A stretch of 61,855 nt of DNA. It comes from Prosthecobacter debontii. GTDB taxonomy: Bacteria > Verrucomicrobiota > Verrucomicrobiia > Verrucomicrobiales > Akkermansiaceae. Within the stretch, counting starts at the first letter, position 1; each line of letters starts with the position of its first letter. The stretch lies in NCBI GenBank assembly GCA_945869465.1, contig CAMBPB010000009.1, positions 1-61,855 of the forward strand, written 5' to 3'. A program made the translations under genes and the position numbers. This document shows positions 1-9,377 of the stretch, piece by piece. A model generated the notes under the pieces. The model did not search any database. It was given only the letters and a program-made list of their open reading frames with translations, and was not told the origin of the DNA.

Positions 1-2791
1 CCGGGGCGGGCGCGGCGAACTCCATCGCATCAAACAGCGACACCTGGCCCGAGGCTTTGTCGCGCTGGGAGGAGGAAGCGGAGGCGACTACCTGTTCGAG
101 ACGGGCGAACATGCCGGCGCGGGTTTCGCCGGCCCAATCGAGCGCGCCGGCTTTGACGAGGTTTTCGAGGATGCGCTTGTTGACAACCTTGGAATCGAGC
201 CGCGTGGAAAAGTCCTCGAGCGAGGCGAATTTCCCCTTGGTGTCGCGCTCGGCAATGGCGGCGGCCATCGCTCCCTCACCGCAGTTTTTGATGGCGGCGA
301 GCCCGTAGCGCACGCCCTGGGAACCGTTGCGCGTGGCCTCCGGGGAAAACCGGAGCTGCGAGGCGTTGAGATCCGGCGGCAGGATTTCCAGGCCCATCCG
401 GTGGCACTCGGAAACGAACACGCTGATCTTGTCGGTGTTGTGAATTTCGTTAGATAGCAGGGCGGCCATGAACTCGACCGGATGGTTCGCCTTCAACCAG
501 GCGGTCCAATACGAGATGTGGCCATAACAGGCGGAGTGGGACTTGTTGAAACCGTAACCGGCGAACATCTCGATCTTTTCGAAGATCTGGTTGGCGAGCG
601 CCGCGCCGATGCCGTTGGTTCTGGCCGCGCCCTCGACGAACTTGCCGCGTTCCTCGGCCATTTTCTTCGGGTCCTTCTTGCCCATGGCGCGGCGCAGCAA
701 GTCGGCGCCGCCGAGCGTGTATCCGGCGAGCAGCTTGGCCGCGTTCTGCACCTGCTCCTGATAGATCATGACGCCGTAGGTGTTGCCGCAAACCTGCTCC
801 AGCAGCGGATGTTCGAACATCGCCTTCTTGCGGCCCTTCTTCACCTCGATCATCTGGTCGATGAACTGCATCGCGCCCGGCCGATAGAGCGCGAGCAGGT
901 CGATGATGTCGTCGATTTTGTCGATCTGGTATTTCCGGCAGGTTTCGACCATGCCGCCGGATTCCAACTGGAACACGCCCATCGTCTCGCCGCGGTTGAG
1001 CAGATCGAAGGTGAGCTTGTCATCGAGCGGGACTTTTTCGATCTCGAAGCCGGGCTTGTGTTTCCGGATGTGGCCGACGGCCTCGTGGATGACCGTTAGG
1101 TTCTTCAACCCGAGGAAGTCCATCTTGAGCAGGCCGACCTCGGTGATGGCGCCCATGTCATACTGGGTGACGACCTCGCCCTCGTTGCCTCTCGTTAGAG
1201 GAACGTGCTCGTCGAGCGAGCGGTCGCCGATGACCACCCCGGCGGCGTGGATGCCGACGTTGCGGTTGATGCCTTCGAGTTTGAGCGCGTAGTTCCAGAG
1301 TTCCTGATAAGTGGACGAGGCCTCGATGAGCTCGCGGAGTTCCGCCTTGGAATCCCACTCGCTTTTGAGCGTCACGCCGGGTTTCGCCTCGATCATCTTG
1401 GCGATCCGGTCCGCGTCTCCATAGGAAACGCCCATCACCCGCGCCACATCCCGGATGACGCTTTTCGCACCCATGGTGCCGTAGGTGATGATGTGCGAAA
1501 CACTGCGCTCACCGTATTTCTTTCTAACGTAACCGATCACTTCGGAGCGGCGGGACTGGCAGAAGTCGATATCCACGTCGGGCGGGCTGACACGCTCCGG
1601 GTTGAGGAACCGTTCAAACAACAGGCCGAACTGGAGCGGGCAGATATCGGTGATGCCCATGGCGTAGGCGACGAGCGAGCCCGCCGCCGAGCCGCGGCCG
1701 GGACCGACGGGGATGTCCTGATCGCGCGCCCACTGGATGAAATCCGCGGTGATCAGGAAGTAGGATGCAAAACCTAACTGATTAATAGTATCCACCTCAT
1801 ATTTGAGCCGTTCCTGGATTTCCGGGTCGGCGGACTTTTCCGCGCCGTAGCGTTTCACGAGTCCCTCCTGGCAGAGGCGCATCAGGTATTCCTCGCGCGG
1901 GCTGCCATCGGGCGTACCGAACTGCGGGTATTTTTCGGACGAGGCGGCATCGAGCTTCATCTCGACGTTGCAGCGTTGGGCGATCTCCAAGGTGGCATCG
2001 CAGGCCCCGGGAATCTCGGCGAAAATCGCGCGCATTTCTGCGGCGGTCTTGAAATAGACCTCCGGAGTGTAGCGCATGCGGTTTTCATCGATGACCAGGT
2101 GGCCGGTGCCGATGCAGATCATCACGTCGTGCGCCTCGTGGTCGCCGCGATCGAGGAAATGCACGTCGTTGGCGGCCACCGGCTTGAGGCCGAATTCGTT
2201 AGCGAGTTTCAGCAAGCCGGGGGTGACGCGGCGCTGCGGTTCCAAGCCATGGTTATGGATTTCCACGTAGGTGTTTTCCCGGCCGTAAATGTCCACCAGC
2301 TCGGCCAGCGTTTCGCGGGCTTTATCTTCGTCGCCGGCGAGCAGCCACTCGTTCACCGGTCCGGAGATGCAACCGGTCAGGCAGATGACGCCCTTGGAAA
2401 ACTGCCGCAACGCGTCGCGATCAACACGGGGTTTGCCATGATACAGGCCTTCGAGGTGGCCCTTGGTGACCAGCTTGGAAAGGTTGTTCCAGCCCTCGTT
2501 GGTCTCCGCGAGCAAGGTCATGTGGGTCGAGCGCTTGTGGCCGACCAGATCCTTTTTGTCCTCCATCGATTGCGGCGCGAGGTAGATTTCGCAGCCAAAA
2601 ATCGGTTTCACCCCGGCCTTTTTGCAGTTCTGGTAAAATTCGATGGTGCCGTAAAGGTTGCCGTGGTCGGTCATCGCCACGGCCGGCATCCCGAGCTGCG
2701 CCGCGCGATTGGCCAGATCCTTGGTGCGGATCATGCCGTCGAGCAGGGAAAATTCGGTGTGCTGGTGAAGGTGGACGAAGGAGTCGGACAT
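1..2791 (-). CDS. dnaE: DNA polymerase III alpha subunit, C-terminus beyond window
   Basis: Replicative polymerase catalytic subunit. About 930 residues are visible; the family is usually near 1,150-1,200, so the C-terminal OB and tau-binding parts lie left of the window. The start codon at 2791 gives MSDSFVHLHQHTEFSLLDG, the classical PHP-domain opening with its His-x-His metal motif. A PPDVDIDF motif near residues 402-408 carries the catalytic aspartates. The helix-hairpin-helix and GYGFNKSHS-type regions follow downstream in a continuous frame. No frameshift is seen. It is transcribed away from the GYF_2 gene on the same strand, 72 bases downstream of it. Long open frames on the opposite strand are antisense shadows of this gene. 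Confidence 0.97.
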   Translation of the reverse strand, partial: MSDSFVHLHQHTEFSLLDGMIRTKDLANRAAQLGMPAVAMTDHGNLYGTIEFYQNCKKAGVKPIFGCEIYLAPQSMEDKKDLVGHKRSTHMTLLAETNEGWNNLSKLVTKGHLEGLYHGKPRVDRDALRQFSKGVICLTGCISGPVNEWLLAGDEDKARETLAELVDIYGRENTYVEIHNHGLEPQRRVTPGLLKLANEFGLKPVAANDVHFLDRGDHEAHDVMICIGTGHLVIDENRMRYTPEVYFKTAAEMRAIFAEIPGACDATLEIAQRCNVEMKLDAASSEKYPQFGTPDGSPREEYLMRLCQEGLVKRYGAEKSADPEIQERLKYEVDTINQLGFASYFLITADFIQWARDQDIPVGPGRGSAAGSLVAYAMGITDICPLQFGLLFERFLNPERVSPPDVDIDFCQSRRSEVIGYVRKKYGERSVSHIITYGTMGAKSVIRDVARVMGVSYGDADRIAKMIEAKPGVTLKSEWDSKAELRELIEASSTYQELWNYALKLEGINRNVGIHAAGVVIGDRSLDEHVPLTRGNEGEVVTQYDMGAITEVGLLKMDFLGLKNLTVIHEAVGHIRKHKPGFEIEKVPLDDKLTFDLLNRGETMGVFQLESGGMVETCRKYQIDKIDDIIDLLALYRPGAMQFIDQMIEVKKGRKKAMFEHPLLEQVCGNTYGVMIYQEQVQNAAKLLAGYTLGGADLLRRAMGKKDPKKMAEERGKFVEGAARTNGIGAALANQIFEKIEMFAGYGFNKSHSACYGHISYWTAWLKANHPVEFMAALLSNEIHNTDKISVFVSECHRMGLEILPPDLNASQLRFSPEATRNGSQGVRYGLAAIKNCGEGAMAAAIAERDTKGKFASLEDFSTRLDSKVVNKRILENLVKAGALDWAGETRAGMFARLEQVVASASSSQRDKASGQVSLFDAMEFAAPAP

Positions 2792-2863
2792 CGGGTCCCG
2801 CGACGGTAGCCGCGTGACGGCGGAGGGCAAGCGATGGTGTGTGGAAAGCCGGGATCCACGACT

Positions 2864-3886
2864 TTATCGACCCGCCAGCAGCGGAGTCTTGGTGCCGGGC
2901 TGGTCCTCAAACGCGCGGCGGCCATATTGCATCCAGCGGTAGGCGGCCAACCAACTCAGCCAGGCAACCGGACCGGCGAAAATCAAGCCGACCCCGCAGG
3001 CGATCAAACCCGCCAAGACGACCACAAAGCACAGCAGCGCCAGAAGGAAAAGCGGCAGCTTGTTATTTGTGGTGATCGAAGAACTGTAGGCAAACGAATC
3101 CATCACTCCCAAGTCGCGGTCCACGATGGCGTTCATGAATTGGCCATACCTCAGGGCGAGATAGATTCCGGGAACCACCAGCAGCAATGCCCCCACCATC
3201 ACCATGAGTCCGAAAAGAATCGAAGCGCCGATGACTCGCAGCAGTTTGTGGCCCTCGCCGAAGAGCATGCCCACCGAGAATTCCTTGCCGGATATCAGAT
3301 TCAGTCCGATTCTCGCCAAGCCCAGTCCGAGGAAAATGGAGACAACCTGAGTTACGATCTGACCCACCAAGGCTGCTCCGAGGGCAAGGTTGTTCACCGC
3401 TTCACCCGCAGTCGAACTGCGCATCGAAACCGCGCCGACAATACCCTGAACGAGTCCGACCACGAACGAGATTCCCATGAAGATGGCAAAATAGACCAAA
3501 CCGACGAGCAGGATGTTTCCAAAGTGGCGCTTCGTCAGTTCAAATCCACGCTTCACACACTCCACGGGGTCGATCGGTTCACTGCCCGGAACGATTTCCG
3601 CCAGTGCGGTAGTCGAGGAACTGAGCGGCTCGGTCCACCCGCTTTGAGGCGCTGCGTACGGATTGGATGGGGCCGCAGGTGGAGCGGGCGAAACCACCGG
3701 ACTTTGAGCCGCGGACGCAATGAAAAGCCCATTCACCTCACCAGCGGGAACCCAGTCCTTCATCGACGAAGTCCAGACCAGATCCTTCACCGAATCAAGA
3801 GCCCCGCTCCGCGCCAGTTCGCCTAGTTGTTCCCAAGTGACTGGACCGCTCTGCTGGCCCCCTCGTGCGTAAAACCATTCGTTCAT
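2864..3886 (-). CDS. GYF_2 (DUF4339) domain membrane protein
   Basis: 340 residues. Residues 1-50 match the GYF_2/DUF4339 fold, a small protein-interaction domain that starts with a Trp-Phe-Tyr-Ala segment and ends in a Lys-Asp-Trp-Val-Pro motif. A Pro/Ala/Ser-rich linker (about 60-105) follows. The rest holds several hydrophobic segments with Gly-rich turns, resembling the glycerophosphodiester-phosphodiesterase-type membrane domain often paired with GYF_2. It is probably an inner-membrane protein with a cytoplasmic N-terminal domain. The partner is unknown. The ATG start follows directly into the GYF domain, so little doubt remains about the N-terminus. Confidence 0.85.
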   Translation of the reverse strand: MNEWFYARGGQQSGPVTWEQLGELARSGALDSVKDLVWTSSMKDWVPAGEVNGLFIASAAQSPVVSPAPPAAPSNPYAAPQSGWTEPLSSSTTALAEIVPGSEPIDPVECVKRGFELTKRHFGNILLVGLVYFAIFMGISFVVGLVQGIVGAVSMRSSTAGEAVNNLALGAALVGQIVTQVVSIFLGLGLARIGLNLISGKEFSVGMLFGEGHKLLRVIGASILFGLMVMVGALLLVVPGIYLALRYGQFMNAIVDRDLGVMDSFAYSSSITTNNKLPLFLLALLCFVVVLAGLIACGVGLIFAGPVAWLSWLAAYRWMQYGRRAFEDQPGTKTPLLAGR

Positions 3887-3897
3887 CGGACTGAATA

Positions 3898-4377
3898 GCT
3901 ATCGTCCGCAGCGGACGGTGGCAAGCAATCTTGATCGCCAGCCTCGCCTTCGCCAGGGAGCACCAGATCCAACGCTCGCGCAAAGAAGACCATCTCTCAT
4001 TCACCTTCACCAACAACATCGTGCGGTGGGATTGCGCAAAACTGTTGGACGGCCAGTGGCAGGACAAAAACGTGGTCATGAACCGGAACCTCTATTGGCG
4101 CACGGACGGCGGGCCTTTGGATTTCGCCGGCCGCTCGTTCGACGCTTGGAAGAAATCCGGCCAAGATGAAGGCTCTGTTATTGCCGATCCGAAATTCGCC
4201 GATGCGGGCAAACGTGATTTCCACCTGCACCGCGACAATCCGGCCTTGCCGCGGAGCGGCTTCAAACCCTTCAATTTCTAGCAGGCCGGCGTTTACGGCA
4301 ACGCAACCTGGAAACAATTGGCGGCGGCCAACCAACTCCGCCAGTGGAACCCCCGCCCGCCGCGCCCCACCCCTGAC
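3898..4377 (+). pseudogene. Right-handed beta-helix protein, C-terminal remnant with in-frame stop
   Basis: An open frame reads like the C-terminus of a parallel beta-helix (pectate-lyase-like) secreted protein: a TFTNNIV strand, an NRNLYW segment, a DPKFADAGKRDFHL segment and SGFKPFNF. After SGFKPFNF the frame hits TAG at 4279-4281, then continues as QAGVYGNATWKQLAAAN, which is the usual ending of this family. So the TAG looks like a nonsense mutation inside the former gene. The N-terminal several hundred residues are missing upstream, where the GYF_2 gene begins on the other strand. It is probably a dead fragment. Function of the parent protein was likely carbohydrate-related, which is an inference from the family. 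Confidence 0.7.
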
Positions 4378-4393
4378 TCACGTCACCGCCCCT

Positions 4394-5635
4394 TCATTGC
4401 GAGGCGCTGTGAATCCAGCGGCGCACCGCCTCCAGCGCGGCCTGGCTCACGGCAAGTTTGAAATCCAGCCGGTTGCGCGGATGATAGACACGGAAGGCGG
4501 TGGCTCCGGCCGCTTCCGTGGCCAGACCGATCCACGCGGTGCCCACCGGTTTTTCGGGGCTTCCACCGTCAGGACCGGCGATGCCGGTGACCGCCACCGC
4601 AATGTCCGCGCCGCTGACGCGCAGGGCACCGGCGGCCATCTGGCAGGCCACCGTTTCGCTCACTGCGCCGTGGATTTCGATGTCATCCGCCGACACACCT
4701 AACATCTTGATCTTCGCGGCATTCGCATAGGTCACCAAGCCATGGGTGAAAACCGCGCTGGCTCCCGCAACATCCGTGATGCGGTTGGAAATCAAACCGC
4801 CCGTGCAACTCTCCGCCACCGCCAGAGTCAGCCGTCTCTCCGTGAGGAGTCGCACGACCGTGGCTTCCATCGACGCGCCATCGTCGCTGATCAGGAACTC
4901 TTTAAAATGCTCCAGTGCAATCGCACGTCCCTGCTCCAGCGCATGCGGCTGGCCGATCAGCCGCAGGTCCACCTCGCCGATATGCGCGCAATAACCGAAT
5001 TCCAGATCGGGAACCCGCGCCAATGCGGCATCGATGCCTTGATGGAAATCGCTCTCGCCGATGCCGGTGAACTTGAGTTCCAGCGCCTGACTCACGGTTT
5101 TCACTCCGGCCAGCGCGCGCAGCCGCGGCACGACGTCCGCGTGAAACATCGGATAGAGCTCGCGCGGCGGTCCCGGAAGTAGGAACACCGCACAGTTCGA
5201 GCGGCCATTCAAACGCGGCGGCACATAGACGCCCGGCGCGGTGCCATGCGGATTGGGCAACACGTCCGAACCCACCGGCGTCAGCGCCTGCTTGAGGTTG
5301 GCTTCCACCATTGGCCGCCCCCGCAGGGCGAAGAAGGCCTCAATCGAACGCAACGCCGCCTCATCGGTGATCATCTCCAATCCGAGAACCTCTGCGGTGG
5401 TCTCTCTTGTCAGGTCGTCGCTGGTCGGGCCCAGGCCGCCGGTCACGATCAATGCGTCCGCCCGGCCGATCGACTCGGCGATGGCATCGCGGATCGCATC
5501 GCCATCCGGCACGGTCGTCTGGCGGGCGATCCGCAAGCCAAGTTTGAACAACTCGCGCCCGAACCAGGCGGCGTGAGTGTTCACGGTGTTTCCAAGCAGG
5601 AGTTCGGTGCCGGTGTTGAGAATCTCGATGCGCAT
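4394..5635 (-). CDS. cinA: CinA family nicotinamide-nucleotide amidase/ADP-ribose pyrophosphatase
   Basis: 413 residues from the start MRIEILNTGTELLLG. Residues 1-170 form the MoaB/MogA-like CinA_N (COG1058) domain with VTGGLGPTSDDLTRE. The C-terminal about 160 residues are the PncC deamidase domain with AVAESCTGGLISNRITD and VTGIAGPDGG. The protein hydrolyses nicotinamide mononucleotide and salvages damaged pyridine nucleotides in the family's characterised members. A longer frame starts 41 codons upstream at 5758, but the extension has no CinA homology, so the ATG at 5635 is preferred. A weak GGAAG lies about ten bases before it. Confidence 0.93.
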   Translation of the reverse strand: MRIEILNTGTELLLGNTVNTHAAWFGRELFKLGLRIARQTTVPDGDAIRDAIAESIGRADALIVTGGLGPTSDDLTRETTAEVLGLEMITDEAALRSIEAFFALRGRPMVEANLKQALTPVGSDVLPNPHGTAPGVYVPPRLNGRSNCAVFLLPGPPRELYPMFHADVVPRLRALAGVKTVSQALELKFTGIGESDFHQGIDAALARVPDLEFGYCAHIGEVDLRLIGQPHALEQGRAIALEHFKEFLISDDGASMEATVVRLLTERRLTLAVAESCTGGLISNRITDVAGASAVFTHGLVTYANAAKIKMLGVSADDIEIHGAVSETVACQMAAGALRVSGADIAVAVTGIAGPDGGSPEKPVGTAWIGLATEAAGATAFRVYHPRNRLDFKLAVSQAALEAVRRWIHSASQ

Positions 5636-5758
5636 GGGCGGAGCTTCCGGTGGCGGCGGATGAGACTCAAGCGAAACCACCAAGCGCCGCTGCTTGCGAA
5701 GAGCGGCATTTATGACTTCAAGAAGCCCGGCCAACGGTTCTGCACCAAAGTGGAACAT

Positions 5759-6380
5759 TCTCTACGCTCCCGGCGCTGCCGATCCCGACGCGTGCGGGGT
5801 TTCACTCACCGGCAAACACATCCCCGCACCCCCCCAACGCATCCTCGAATGGAGCACCAACCGCCACGCCGTTCCCGATCCTTCAATGCTTGGTAGTTGG
5901 GACTGTGGTTCCGCAATCTCAATCGCCGCCAACGTATGTTCAAGTCGAATTCATCGCCCAAATGCACGTTATTCCAGTGATCGACCGCGCCGTTCACATC
6001 GTCACCCCGTGCGCACTCGAAAGCGGGTTCCATATACAACTGTTTCAAGTCGGTCCGGAACGGCCCTCCACCACTTGCTCGATAGGATTTATCTATCAAC
6101 GCAAAGCCCCACATCAGACACCCAAGGCACACTTCCAAAGTGTTGCCAGCCCATAAGTTGGATGAATTTTCGGGCAGTGGTCGCTGGCTGCCGGTTGCTG
6201 ACTGATTCGCCGCCGCACCGGGATCGGAGTCGTCGTCGCCGGGGTCTCGGGAAGCCAAATCGGGCGGCAAGCTAGGCCTGAGCGGGAGAATCGATCGTGA
6301 TATTCGGGCCGCCGGGAAACGTAACGACCCGCGCGGAAATGCCAGTGGCCATCGGTCCCTGCCGCAATGCAGTCATAAGC
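5759..6380. other. Intergenic stretch without an assignable gene
   Basis: About 620 bases between cinA and the MCE operon promoter. Base composition around 5900-6150 is visibly less GC-rich than the flanks. Open frames exist on the minus strand (5806-6270 and 6272-6553) but their translations show no motif, no credible start context and no family resemblance that I can recognise, and they overlap each other in different frames. It may be a decayed gene or acquired DNA. Nothing else is supported. Confidence 0.4.
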
Positions 6381-6382
6381 CG

Positions 6383-6411
6383 TTGACAAAGAGTCTTGTT
6401 TGCAAGGTAAT
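6383..6411 (+). promoter_or_regulatory. Sigma70-like promoter of the MCE operon
   Basis: A perfect TTGACA (6383-6388) is followed after 17 bases by GGTAAT (6406-6411), which matches four of six -10 positions. A transcript would start near 6418, only about a dozen bases before the ATG at 6430. This argues against the upstream in-frame TTG at 6400 as the translation start. Confidence 0.5.
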
Positions 6412-6429
6412 GTTGGGGCATCTTGGGGC

Positions 6430-7566
6430 ATGCCATCGGAAGAAACATCCCCTTCGCTGGCCCGCTGGACGGTGGATGGCGGGCGGGTGGTGTTGGAGAT
6501 TTCCGGCGAGTGGCGGCGCGACGGCGTGGTTCCTGAAATTCACGGTGAACCACCGGATGAGGCGCCGGCGAGATATGTCACCGACCGACTCTGCAGGTTT
6601 GATTCCACCTTGCCCGCCTTCATTCTCTCTCACCTCCGCAGCGTGGCAAAACCACCGGACGGAGCGGAGCCGCCGAAACCACCGCTCGAAGGTCTGCCGC
6701 CCGACCTTCGCGGCCTGATGGAGCTGGCGCTGGCCGTCCCGGAGGAAAGTGACGCCCGCCAGAAGTCCGCGGGCCCTTCCGAACTCACCAAGTTGGGAAA
6801 ACTTTCGATCCATGTGTGGGCCGGTGTTCTATCCATCGCCGAATTCACCGGTCAGTCGATGCTTGCGCTTGGACGCTTCGCCACCGGCAGGGCGCGCTTC
6901 CGAGCCCGCGATTTTTGGATGGTCGTCCAGGAATGCGGCGTGCAGGCCCTGCCGATTGTCTCACTCATCAGTTTCCTCATCGGGCTGATTCTCGCGTTTG
7001 TTGGCAACGCCCAGCTCGTCAGCTTCGGAGCCGGTCTTTACGTTGCGGATCTGGTGGGCATCGCGATGGTTCGCGAGATGGGCGTGGTGATGACCGCCAT
7101 CATCATGAGCGGCCGGACGGGGGCCGCGTTTGCCGCCCACCTTGGCAGCATGAAGGCCAACGAGGAAATCGACGCCCTGCGCACTTTTGGATTCGATCCC
7201 TTCGATTTTCTCGTGCTTCCCCGCCTGTTGGCACTGGTCCTGATGATGCCGCTGCTCACGCTCTACGCGAACTTTGTCGGGATCCTCGGCGGCATGCTGG
7301 TCGGCGCGGCGGTGGGAATTCCTCCCATTCTCTATTGGAACGAAACCGTCGCCTCCATCGATCTAACCACGGCTTCCCTCGGGGTTTTCAAGAGTGTTTT
7401 CTTCGGTGCGGTCATTGCCATGAGCGGCTGCCTGCAGGGCATGCATGCGGGAAATTCCTCCGCCGCCGTCGGCGAGGCAACGACCCGCGCGGTGGTCGCC
7501 TCCATCACCGCCATCATCATTCTCGATTCCGGATTCGCCGCCATTTTCACCGTGCTCGATATCTAA
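6430..7566 (+). CDS. mlaE: MCE-type ABC transporter permease (MlaE family) with N-terminal STAS-like region
   Basis: 378 residues. The C-terminal about 250 residues are a MlaE/YrbE permease: several membrane helices, the family-typical Glu-Met-Gly-Val-Val-Met stretch (REMGVVMTAIIMSGRTGAA) and AAHLGSMKANEEIDALRTFG. The N-terminal about 115 residues are soluble and look like the STAS-type extension found in some non-proteobacterial MlaE proteins. It moves phospholipid (or related hydrophobic substrates) between membranes together with the next three genes. The ATG at 6430 is chosen because an upstream TTG at 6400 falls inside the predicted promoter. The stop is four bases before the ATPase start. 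Confidence 0.92.
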   Translation: MPSEETSPSLARWTVDGGRVVLEISGEWRRDGVVPEIHGEPPDEAPARYVTDRLCRFDSTLPAFILSHLRSVAKPPDGAEPPKPPLEGLPPDLRGLMELALAVPEESDARQKSAGPSELTKLGKLSIHVWAGVLSIAEFTGQSMLALGRFATGRARFRARDFWMVVQECGVQALPIVSLISFLIGLILAFVGNAQLVSFGAGLYVADLVGIAMVREMGVVMTAIIMSGRTGAAFAAHLGSMKANEEIDALRTFGFDPFDFLVLPRLLALVLMMPLLTLYANFVGILGGMLVGAAVGIPPILYWNETVASIDLTTASLGVFKSVFFGAVIAMSGCLQGMHAGNSSAAVGEATTRAVVASITAIIILDSGFAAIFTVLDI

Positions 7567-7569
7567 AAC

Positions 7570-8370
7570 ATGCCTGTTTCTCCGCCCCCCCCCCCGGCCA
7601 AGGCCAAGATCACCGTCCGCGATCTAACGATGGCGTATGGCTCGTTCGTGGTGATGCGGGATCTCAATTTCGAAGTCGCGGAAAAGGACATTTTCGTCAT
7701 CATGGGTGGCAGCGGCTGCGGCAAGAGCACGCTCCTGCGCCACCTCATCGGCCTGCGGGAACCCGCCCGGGGCAGCGTCCTCTACGAAGGCGAGGACTTC
7801 ACCGCCGCCGGCCCGGAGGGACGCGGCAAATTCATCCGGCGCTTCGGCGTGATGTATCAATCCGGCGCGCTGTGGTCGTCCCTGACCCTTGCCGAAAACA
7901 TCGCCCTGCCACTCGAGGAGAACAGCCATCTTGCGCCCATGGCCATCCGTGACCTTGTCTCCTACAAACTTTCCCTCGTCGGCCTGGCGGGCTATGAGGA
8001 TTACTATCCGGCACAGATCAGCGGCGGCATGAACAAACGCGCCGGCATCGCCCGCGCCATGGCTCTGGATCCTGACATCCTGTTTCTGGACGAACCCGGC
8101 GCCGGCCTCGATCCACTCAGTTCGCGCCGCCTGGATGATCTCATTGTCCGCCTGCGCGACAGCCTCGGCTCCACCGTCGTCATCGTCACCCACGAGCTGG
8201 CCAGCATTTTTGCGATAGCGAACCACTCGATCTTCCTCGATACTGCCACGCGCACCCAAGGGGCCACCGGCAATCCCAGCGAACTTCGCGACCACTCCGA
8301 GAACCCCGCCGTCCGTCTTTTCCTGCGACGCGGCGGGGAAACGGATCCATCCTCCCAATCCAAGTCATGA
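7570..8370 (+). CDS. mlaF: MCE-type ABC transporter ATP-binding protein (MlaF family)
   Basis: 266 residues. Walker A is GGSGCGKST (about residues 41-49), the signature is QISGGMNKRAGIARA and Walker B is DILFLDEPGAGLD, with the family-typical Met/Asn-rich signature of MlaF. It powers the permease encoded immediately upstream. The first codons contain an uninterrupted run of 11 C (7585-7595) that encodes consecutive prolines before the ABC fold begins. No Shine-Dalgarno is visible, and the short gap after the permease suggests translational coupling. The last four bases (ATGA) overlap the MlaD start. Confidence 0.95.
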   Translation: MPVSPPPPPAKAKITVRDLTMAYGSFVVMRDLNFEVAEKDIFVIMGGSGCGKSTLLRHLIGLREPARGSVLYEGEDFTAAGPEGRGKFIRRFGVMYQSGALWSSLTLAENIALPLEENSHLAPMAIRDLVSYKLSLVGLAGYEDYYPAQISGGMNKRAGIARAMALDPDILFLDEPGAGLDPLSSRRLDDLIVRLRDSLGSTVVIVTHELASIFAIANHSIFLDTATRTQGATGNPSELRDHSENPAVRLFLRRGGETDPSSQSKS

Positions 8371-9377
8371 GCAAAAAAGCCAGCCCCACGGCCATCGGCG
8401 TTTTCACCCTCATCGGCCTCATCATCGCCGGAGCCACCATCGTGCTGTTGGGTGCGGGCCGGTTTTTCAACGACACCCACGAGCTGCTCGTGTATTTTGA
8501 CAAGAGCGTTTACGGCCTGCAGGTCGGCTCGGACGTGCGCTTCGGCGGCGTGCGCATCGGCAGGGTCAAGTCCATCAGCGTGCTCGTGGACCGCAAGGAG
8601 AACCGCAAGATCATCCCGGTCGTCGTCGAGCTTGGCGACAAGGAACTCCGCCTGATCGGCACCGAAGAAGGGGGTGACATCGATCTATACTCCTTCGCCG
8701 GTGTGGCGAAGGCCGTCAGCCAGGGCCTGCGGGCCGGGATGAAACAACAGAGCCTGCTAACGGGACAACTCTACCTCGAGTTCGACATCGTGCCCGGCGA
8801 GCCTGGGTTTATCTATAAGTCCGACGGTGGCCACAACCTTCCGGTCGTGCCCACGATCGGCACGGAGATTGACGAACTCATCGCAGGCATCGCCGACGGG
8901 TTGAAAAAATTCAACGCGCTCGATCTGGACGGAGTGATGACCGATCTCCGGCAAACCTTGGTCAACGCCAAGGATCAGATCGCCGCTTTGAACATGAAGG
9001 AAATCAACGACAACGTCATCGCCATCAGCAAGGACGTACGCAAGATCACCAGCAACGAGAAGCTTGCCAACGCCGTGGAACACCTCGACGACGCGCTGGT
9101 CCAAATCGACAAATTCGCCACCCGCGCCAACGCCGAGTTCGATCCCCTGCTCGAAGATCTCAACGCCATCATCGCCAAGACCGATACCGGACTCGCGCGG
9201 ATCGACCAGGCAGCGAAGGAGATCTCTAATTTCTCCAACGCCCGCGCGCCTGTCATGATGCGCCTGCAGCATGTGCTCCAGGAAACCGAACGCGCCTCGC
9301 GAGCGCTCAAGGAACTATCCAACGACCTGAAACGCGATCCCGACACCCTGCTCCGCGGCAAAGCCACACCCGAATGA
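8367..9377 (+). CDS. mlaD: MlaD family (MCE domain) substrate-binding protein
   Basis: 336 residues. An N-terminal membrane anchor (residues 12-32, TLIGLIIAGATIVLLGAG region) is followed by one MCE domain at about 38-125, with the VRFGGVRIGRV pattern. The remaining about 200 residues are helical and coiled-coil-like, as in longer MlaD homologues that form a periplasmic tunnel. It is the periplasmic lipid-binding component of this transporter. Start and stop both overlap neighbouring genes by ATGA, so the operon is tightly coupled. Confidence 0.93.
   Translation: MSKKASPTAIGVFTLIGLIIAGATIVLLGAGRFFNDTHELLVYFDKSVYGLQVGSDVRFGGVRIGRVKSISVLVDRKENRKIIPVVVELGDKELRLIGTEEGGDIDLYSFAGVAKAVSQGLRAGMKQQSLLTGQLYLEFDIVPGEPGFIYKSDGGHNLPVVPTIGTEIDELIAGIADGLKKFNALDLDGVMTDLRQTLVNAKDQIAALNMKEINDNVIAISKDVRKITSNEKLANAVEHLDDALVQIDKFATRANAEFDPLLEDLNAIIAKTDTGLARIDQAAKEISNFSNARAPVMMRLQHVLQETERASRALKELSNDLKRDPDTLLRGKATPE

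Noticed and set aside
482..2809. Long plus-strand open frames over dnaE (482-1099, 1205-1777, 1976-2809)
   Set aside because: They are codon-aligned antisense shadows of the minus-strand dnaE, have no motif and are explained by GC-rich codon use.
5806..6270. Minus-strand gene of 154 residues in the cinA-mlaE gap
   Set aside because: No motif, no ribosome site and no recognisable family; kept only as an unexplained stretch.
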